Of a stretch of DNA of 64,000 bases, positions 59,551 to 64,000 are shown in pieces. Origin of the DNA: Nitratidesulfovibrio sp. (lineage in GTDB: Bacteria; Desulfobacterota; Desulfovibrionia; Desulfovibrionales; Desulfovibrionaceae). Below the pieces are notes generated by a model. That model was not told where the DNA came from. It did no database searches and saw only the letters and a program-made list of their open reading frames with translations. The stretch lies in NCBI RefSeq assembly GCF_040373385.1, contig NZ_JBDXXH010000001.1:310675-374674 (forward strand). The letters run 5' to 3'. Numbering within the stretch: position 1 is the stretch's first letter; the number at the start of each line of letters is the position of its first letter. Made by a program: the position numbers and the translations under genes.

Positions 59551-61734
59551 CTAGTTCTCGGTATGGGCGAGGGCCTTCCAGCCCGGCCACGCGATGCCTT
59601 CGTGCACGTAGCGGTCGTGGCTGTCGGCGTACTCGAAGGTTTCGACGTACCGGCACAGCCACGGTTCATCCTTGTCCAGCCAGCGGTCCTTGTGGCGCAT
59701 CAGCCATTCGTACCGCTCGTGTCCGTGCGCGAAGCACGGGCGGGGTTGTTGTTCGGGGGCGGGGGCGCGCAGGGGCGCAACGTCCAGCGTGATGGAGGGG
59801 GCGATGTTGGGGGCGGCGGGTTCGTCTGCCCGTGCGGGCAGCGGTTCACGCGGGGCAAGGCTGTCGGCCACCAGGGTGATGACGTGGGGGTGGCCAGCTT
59901 CGGGCAGCACAAGGGTTGCGCCGGGCGCGATGCGGCCCGCCTTGGCCTCCAGCCGCTTGAGTTGTGCGGCCTCGCGCTGGGCGCGGGCGGCTTCGATGCG
60001 GGTTTGCTGGAAGTAGGGAATGCTGTTGCCGTCCAGCACGGCGTCGCAAATCTTGTGGCCGTCCATGGTCCAGACGTAGACCCGGCTGGCATCCCACACG
60101 TCGTAGCGCACCATCACCGCGTCGCCGTGGTGCGGGGCAAGGTCGTCGGCGTAGTAGATGCCGCCGCCGAAGCGCACCTCGCCGTTGCGCACGATGCGGC
60201 GCTCTGCGGGCATGAAGAAATCGTTGGAGCAGTCGGCGGGAACGCGCACCGGTTCCCACCCCGTGGAAAGGAAGTGCTGCCACGCCTCGTCGGGCGACAT
60301 GTGGCGGCGCTTGCCGCTGGCGTCGGTGGTCATGGGCAGCGCGCGGTGGGGCGTGGCGTTGTATTCGGCCACGCGCTCCAGCATGGCCGTCTTGAATTCG
60401 TCCCACGTGGGCATCAGGGCCGTGCGGGCGCCGCGCTTCAGGGCTTCGCGGGTGATCTTGTAGACCTTCTTGGCCGCGTCCGCGTCCATGTCGCGGTGCG
60501 TGCAGGTGGCAAACCGCTTGGCCACCGGGTCGCAGAAGGTGGGCACGGCGCGCTCCATCAGGCCCTTGCCCTGCGGGCGGCCCGGAATGGACGCGGCGCG
60601 TTCGATGCCCAGCCGGGCCAACATCCCCGTGCCGGGGGCGGTCAGCAGCAGGTTGTCGTAGCCGGGGCCGTTGTCCGAGTAGAACATGGCCGGAATGCCG
60701 CCGAACAGGCAGGCCATGCGCAACGCATCCAGCACGCCCTGGGCGTTTTCCGCGTAGTTCAGCGAAATGCCCACGCAACGCCGGGTGGCCATGTCCAGCA
60801 CGATGGTGACTTCCGGCTTGAACGGCTGGCCGTTGTGCGGATTGCGGATTTCGGCGTCGAAGGTGGTGCCGTCTGCCGTGTAGCAATCGCCGGGCAGCAT
60901 GTCCTTTGTGGAGCGGCGCTTGTGCGGTTGCAGCTTCAGCAGGGCGTTGCCCGTCCTGCGGCCCCGCTCCAGTTCCGGCAGCGCCACCTTGGCCGCCCAG
61001 CGTTTTACCGCGTGGATGGACGGCGGCGTGCCCGTCAGCGCGCCGTCCGCGTAGGCGCGGCACAGGTCGCGGTGGGCCTGCGTCAGGGACGGCTTTTGCG
61101 GCAGACGGAAGAACGCGAGGAAGGCGTCCGCCCACGGCGGCACCGTCATGTCCTTGGCCTTGTGCTTGGGCACCAAGGCGTCTTCGCCGCCCTTGATGTA
61201 CAGGGTGCGCCATGCGTACAGCCTGCGCCGCGAAAGGCCGCGCTTGTCGCCGCTGCCGAAGCGGTCGTTGGCGTCGCGCACCGCGCGCATCAGGTGCGCG
61301 GGCAGCGTGCCGTCGGCAGCGTCCTGCACCAGCTTCATGATGGCCGCGTCCACGCCCGTCAGCACGGCAAGGCGTTCCACCTCGCGGATAAGGGCAAGGC
61401 GCGCCATGGCGATTTCGCGCTGGCGGTTGGAGCAGTGCTTCAGCGGGGACATGCGGGCGGCGATGGCCCGGCGCGGGTCTGCGGCATCGAGCGGCGGCAA
61501 CGCGGGCAGGTTCTTTTCCGCCTCCTGCGCCGCCGTGCGCAACATCCCGTCCAGCAGGGCCTTGCGTGTGGACTTGGGCATGGAGGAGATGATCCACACA
61601 TTGCCCCCGCCCCGGCCTTCACGCTGGCGGGATTCCCAGCGTTCACGCTTGGCGCGCAGTTGTACCGCCCGGTCCTGAATGCCGAGAAGCGGGACAAGCT
61701 CCAGCGTGGTGTATCCTTCCTTCACCGGTTCCAT
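59551..61734 (-). CDS. MuA-like DDE transposase
   Basis: 727 residues, longer than Mu A (663). An N-terminal winged-helix domain (MEPVKEGYTTLELVPLLGIQDRAVQLRAKRERWES) binds phage ends or the enhancer. The RNase H-like core has Asp288 (YTADGTTFD), Asp354 (FYSDNGPGYD) and Glu394 (GKGLMERAV). The Mu C-terminal beta-barrel includes EVRFGGGIYYADDLAPHHGDAVMVRYD. A Pro/Ala-rich linker near 650 separates a short C-terminal domain. It drives both integration and replicative transposition. All catalytic residues are present. Confidence 0.96.
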   Translation of the reverse strand: MEPVKEGYTTLELVPLLGIQDRAVQLRAKRERWESRQREGRGGGNVWIISSMPKSTRKALLDGMLRTAAQEAEKNLPALPPLDAADPRRAIAARMSPLKHCSNRQREIAMARLALIREVERLAVLTGVDAAIMKLVQDAADGTLPAHLMRAVRDANDRFGSGDKRGLSRRRLYAWRTLYIKGGEDALVPKHKAKDMTVPPWADAFLAFFRLPQKPSLTQAHRDLCRAYADGALTGTPPSIHAVKRWAAKVALPELERGRRTGNALLKLQPHKRRSTKDMLPGDCYTADGTTFDAEIRNPHNGQPFKPEVTIVLDMATRRCVGISLNYAENAQGVLDALRMACLFGGIPAMFYSDNGPGYDNLLLTAPGTGMLARLGIERAASIPGRPQGKGLMERAVPTFCDPVAKRFATCTHRDMDADAAKKVYKITREALKRGARTALMPTWDEFKTAMLERVAEYNATPHRALPMTTDASGKRRHMSPDEAWQHFLSTGWEPVRVPADCSNDFFMPAERRIVRNGEVRFGGGIYYADDLAPHHGDAVMVRYDVWDASRVYVWTMDGHKICDAVLDGNSIPYFQQTRIEAARAQREAAQLKRLEAKAGRIAPGATLVLPEAGHPHVITLVADSLAPREPLPARADEPAAPNIAPSITLDVAPLRAPAPEQQPRPCFAHGHERYEWLMRHKDRWLDKDEPWLCRYVETFEYADSHDRYVHEGIAWPGWKALAHTEN

Positions 61735-61743
61735 GGAGGCCCC

Positions 61744-61992
61744 CTACGCGGCCTCGCGGGAAGACATGTCGTCGGGCAGATTCAGGAACCGCGCCGGGCA
61801 GCCAAGGTCCAGCAGCTTGCGCAGTACGCGCCGGTTGTTCCGCCGCCCCCATATCGTGCTGGACACGAGGGACGTGTTGACGCCGAGTTCCTCCGCAATG
61901 ACCAACTGACGGATGCGATTGCGCCGCAGCCAATCAAGAATGTGGTAGGTCTGGCGTTCCTTACCGGTGCCGATTCGCCAATCCCAGGTCAT
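61744..61992 (-). CDS. Ner-like helix-turn-helix regulator
   Basis: 82 residues with a helix-turn-helix (ILDWLRRNRIRQLVIAEELGVNTSLVSSTIWGRRNNRRVLRKLLDLG). Its size and position directly before the transposase gene match Mu Ner, which turns down early transcription. The start at 61992 has GGAG upstream, inside the end of the preceding gene (32-bp overlap). Confidence 0.8.
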   Translation of the reverse strand: MTWDWRIGTGKERQTYHILDWLRRNRIRQLVIAEELGVNTSLVSSTIWGRRNNRRVLRKLLDLGCPARFLNLPDDMSSREAA

Positions 61993-62425
61993 CTTCAAGC
62001 TCCATTTCAAGTTGGCGGACCGCCTTGCGGCGACGTTTGGTTTCCCAGCACACATGCCCGTAATCGCGCAGGCGCTTGTCCTCGGCGGTCATGACCCCGC
62101 AGCCGAGCAGCCCCAGCAGTTGAGCCAAGGGTTGCACGCTGCCCACAGCAAGGCAGAAGACTTCAAGGGCCAGCACCGAGGGCAGGTGTTCGCGGTCAGC
62201 GGGGTTGAGCCACTTCTCGAACGTGGCGGGCGACAGCAGGCGGGCGTTTCCGGTGGTCAGCTTGACGCCAGAATCCGACGCCAGGGCATTCATTCGGTCC
62301 ACCACTTGCGCACGGGAAAGCCCGCACGAAGCGACGGCACGCTGCATGGATGCCTTGAGCGTGGCATTCAGCCCGGCAAGGCGGGCTGGCTGGTCGTTGA
62401 AGAGGGAAAGCTGAACCGTGCTCAC
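61961..62425 (-). CDS. first early gene, unknown regulator-like protein
   Basis: 154 residues starting MSTVQLSLFNDQPARLAGLNATL. The helical segments LSRAQVVDRMNALASDSGV and LSPATFEKWLNPADREHLPSVLAL look like a DNA-binding module, and a basic end (RRRKAVRQLEMELEDDLG) follows. It is transcribed divergently from the repressor across a 260-bp control region, so it is the first product of the lytic operon. No family recognised with confidence. Confidence 0.7.
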   Translation of the reverse strand: MSTVQLSLFNDQPARLAGLNATLKASMQRAVASCGLSRAQVVDRMNALASDSGVKLTTGNARLLSPATFEKWLNPADREHLPSVLALEVFCLAVGSVQPLAQLLGLLGCGVMTAEDKRLRDYGHVCWETKRRRKAVRQLEMELEDDLGLANRHR

Positions 62426-62685
62426 AAGATGCCGTCCGTCATGTTGAGGGGTTGCCGTCCGGAATCTCTAACGCTCCGGACGTTGACCCGTTCAAGGCGG
62501 ACGGCTAAGGTCAAACAGCTACGATGATTTCTTTACCGCCCGCAGCTTCAATTAAAGGCAAAAGCAGGCTGCGGTCAAGTCAAAAACCAAATTCGGTGTT
62601 CTGTTTTTGCATTTAAGCGTTAACTGTTTGGCTTTAAACGCGGATTGCAAAACACGCATTCGGACTTTGGCTTTCGGAGTTCACC
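62426..62685. promoter_or_regulatory. repressor/early operon control region
   Basis: This divergent intergenic region is AT-rich and must hold both the repressor and early promoters. It carries AAAGGCAAAAGCAGG (about 62555-62569) and GTGTTCTGTTTTTGC (62596-62610). The latter reappears as its reverse complement at 63509-63523 past the repressor gene. Exact -35/-10 pairs were not assigned. Confidence 0.5.
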
Positions 62686-63441
62686 GTGGATACTGCGAAA
62701 TCCTTTGAAGCTCGTTTCCAGCGAATCCTCCAGGCCGTTGGGGCACGCTCCGAATCCGAACTGGCGCGAATACTGGAAATTCATCCGTCCTCAGTAGGCA
62801 CGGCAAAGAAAAGAGCTAAAATACCGACAGGATGGATAGAGGCGATTTCGGAACGATTCGGCATCAGCGCCAACTGGCTGTTCTTCGGGTCAGGGGCGAT
62901 GCACGACGCAGACCGCGTTACCGTCGAACCTGCGCGCGCGGGGACGCTGCGAGCAGGCGAGCCTATAGCCAGGGTTGTGGCAAAGCCGTCTGAAGCCGGT
63001 GATGTGATTGAATGTGCGGACTGCGAACTGGTCATGGTGCCCATGGTCGAGGCGCGGTTGAGCGCGGGCACGGGTTCCTTCGAGACAGGCGGGGACATTG
63101 AACGCCGTTACGCATTCCGCACCGACTTCCTGCTGCGCAAGGGGGCACCGTCCAGCATGGTCCTGATGCGCGTGGATGGCGACAGCATGGACCCGTATGT
63201 GCTCAACGGGGACGTGGTCCTGATTGACCAAAGCCAGCGGGAACCAAGGGCAGGTAAGGTCTACGCCGTGGGCGTCGAGGATGTCGTCTACCTCAAGCGC
63301 GTGAACGCCGTGCCGGGCAAGATCATCCTGTCGAGCTACAATCCCGACTATCCGCCGATTGAAGTGGACGCGCGCGGCGACTTGTCCAACGGAATCCGCA
63401 TCATAGGCCGCGCTGTCTGGGTTGGACGCGAGCTAAATTGA
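62686..63441 (+). CDS. CI-type phage repressor with S24 peptidase domain
   Basis: 251 residues. The N-terminal CI-like helix-turn-helix (ARFQRILQAVGARSESELARILEIHPSSVGTAKKR) is joined to a LexA-type domain with catalytic Ser167 (DGDSMDP) and Lys204 (VYLKRVN) and a likely self-cleavage site Ala127-Gly128 (LSAGTGS). SOS-type induction is therefore possible, unlike for the classic Mu repressor. The start is GTG at 62686 with CGGAG upstream. It holds the lysogenic state. Confidence 0.92.
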   Translation: MDTAKSFEARFQRILQAVGARSESELARILEIHPSSVGTAKKRAKIPTGWIEAISERFGISANWLFFGSGAMHDADRVTVEPARAGTLRAGEPIARVVAKPSEAGDVIECADCELVMVPMVEARLSAGTGSFETGGDIERRYAFRTDFLLRKGAPSSMVLMRVDGDSMDPYVLNGDVVLIDQSQREPRAGKVYAVGVEDVVYLKRVNAVPGKIILSSYNPDYPPIEVDARGDLSNGIRIIGRAVWVGRELN

Positions 63442-63508
63442 CGCAGAATGCCGCGCAGGCGCGGCAGAATCGCGCAGGATTTTCATCGCATTTTGCCTTG
63501 TTTAGAAG

Positions 63509-63523
63509 GCAAAAACAGAACAC
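63509..63523. repeat. 15-bp inverted copy of a control-region sequence
   Basis: GCAAAAACAGAACAC is the exact reverse complement of 62596-62610, so the pair brackets the repressor gene. Candidate operator or transposase site. Confidence 0.5.
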
Positions 63524-63536
63524 AGGCAAAACACAA

Positions 63537-63566
63537 ACGGGCGGTCCAAAGGGGCCGCCCGTTTTT
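63537..63566 (+). terminator. repressor transcript terminator
   Basis: ACGGGCGG (63537-63544) pairs with CCGCCCGT (63555-63562), with extra TCC/GGG pairing in the loop, followed by TTTT. It lies about 95 nt past the repressor stop. Confidence 0.8.
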
Positions 63567-64000
63567 CTTCCATGCCTGTGATGAATCGTGCCAATCGGCG
63601 CACACTCTTCTGCGCGTTTCGCCCAAAAGCACCCAAAACGCTGCGCGCTAAATTCGACACTAAACTTTCTTCAAACGCCTTGCGGCACAAGGGCCAACGG
63701 CACACGAGCATGCCTCACCCCGTTGTGCCAATCTGAATGCCTCCCCGGTCTTGTTCCGCGCCCTCTGCTTTTTGCGTGCGCGGACGTCTATCGTCGTCGG
63801 AGTGGCTCTTTGGAGCAAGGTAGCCCACCAAAATAGCCAGAGGCTTGTGGCGTTCACTGCAAGCTCTCGAATTTTCGTCATTGCGGAAAGGGGGGGGCCT
63901 CGCCATTCCCCCCTCTCACTACACGCCCCGCATGCGGGCAAGGCAGTGGGTTCGTCCCCGCTGTATGTCGTGAGAAAATACCATCCCACGAGGGCAGCCT

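Larger units (their letters stand above)
27300..63600. mobile_element. Mu-like transposable prophage (approximate limits)
   Basis: The gene content and order are those of phage Mu: repressor, Ner-like, MuA, MuB, GemA, Mor, lysis, gp27-gp31, I/Z, T, gp35-gp48 and tail fibres. All head, tail, lysis and transposition genes look intact, about 36 kb in total as for Mu. The Mu left end lies to the right of the repressor (past 63.45 kb, possibly beyond the window); the right end lies between 27.06 and 27.49 kb. I found neither a 5-bp target duplication nor paired TG/CA termini, so the limits are estimates. Confidence 0.9.
63442..64000. other. Mu left-end region, no gene seen
   Basis: After the repressor come a 9-bp hairpin TTTTGCCTT/AAGGCAAAA (63491-63514), the repeat 63509-63523 and a terminator (63537-63566). 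The rest, to the window edge, shows no reading frame with family features. The prophage left terminus and the start of host DNA should lie here or just beyond, but I could not place the junction. Confidence 0.5.

Noticed and set aside
59563..62094. 843-codon open frame on the plus strand
   Set aside because: It is antisense to the MuA-like transposase and its neighbours, and its composition is typical of a shadow frame.
27300..63600. CRISPR array or tyrosine integrase in the mobile region
   Set aside because: I saw no regularly spaced direct repeats and no integrase; transposition by the MuA-like enzyme explains mobility.
63660..63989. 109-codon minus-strand frame at the window end
   Set aside because: It has no ribosome site and no recognisable pattern; it may be host or phage-end sequence read by chance.

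Overview
The window is GC-rich DNA from a Gram-negative bacterium, most likely a sulfate-reducing member of the Desulfovibrionaceae. This is an inference from the gene set (selA, nikR, folE2, a 1080-residue TPR secretory protein, sigma-54 activator, flagellar gene) and from the codon and base composition; no rRNA or taxonomic marker is present. It has two parts: chromosomal housekeeping DNA (1 to about 27.2 kb) and a nearly complete Mu-like transposable prophage (about 27.3 kb to at least 63.5 kb).

Chromosomal part. In order: miaB, a small membrane protein, a small HMA-type protein behind a well-formed promoter with an inverted-repeat operator, an acyltransferase-like gene, a MEMO-family gene, a large exported TPR protein, a FleQ-like sigma-54 activator, an AEC-type transporter, a FlgC-like rod protein, the nikR-folE2 pair, a methyltransferase, bioY with its ECF ATPase, an EamA transporter followed by an AraC regulator that share a 16-bp upstream motif, an iron-type alcohol dehydrogenase, an M18 aminopeptidase, UDP-xylose synthase, selA, folC and a tRNA-Arg(UCU). 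Intergenic spaces carry several inverted-repeat elements, the largest being a nested 745-bp inverted repeat at 21.6-22.4 kb.

Prophage part. The repressor (rightward, 62.7-63.4 kb) faces a leftward early operon with a Ner-like protein, MuA transposase, MuB ATPase, GemA and Mor. Leftward late genes follow in Mu order: lysis (holin, transglycosylase, Rz with an embedded Rz1), gp27, terminase, portal, gpF, gpG, protease/scaffold, major head protein, gp35-gp38, sheath, tube, tail chaperone with a programmed -1 frameshift site, tape measure, gpN, gpP, gpV, gp46, gp47, gp48, tail fibre and fibre assembly. The repressor end is the Mu left end; the tail-fibre end is the Mu right end, lying a few hundred bases from the tRNA gene. 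Neither exact terminus could be fixed.

The most unusual feature is how cargo and late promoters are arranged. Seven mostly AT-rich cargo genes sit at the operon junctions. Three junctions (upstream of lysis, of the protease gene I, and of gp46) carry the same 22-bp sequence. At two of them a -10-like hexamer and the start codon lie at identical distances (start codon 30 nt after the repeat), with no convincing Shine-Dalgarno. I read these as Mor-dependent late promoters, two of them giving leaderless mRNAs. The gpV-gp46 junction is present twice, once intact and once as decayed remnants, each with a different cargo gene beside it. This looks like a record of how such phages gain cargo.
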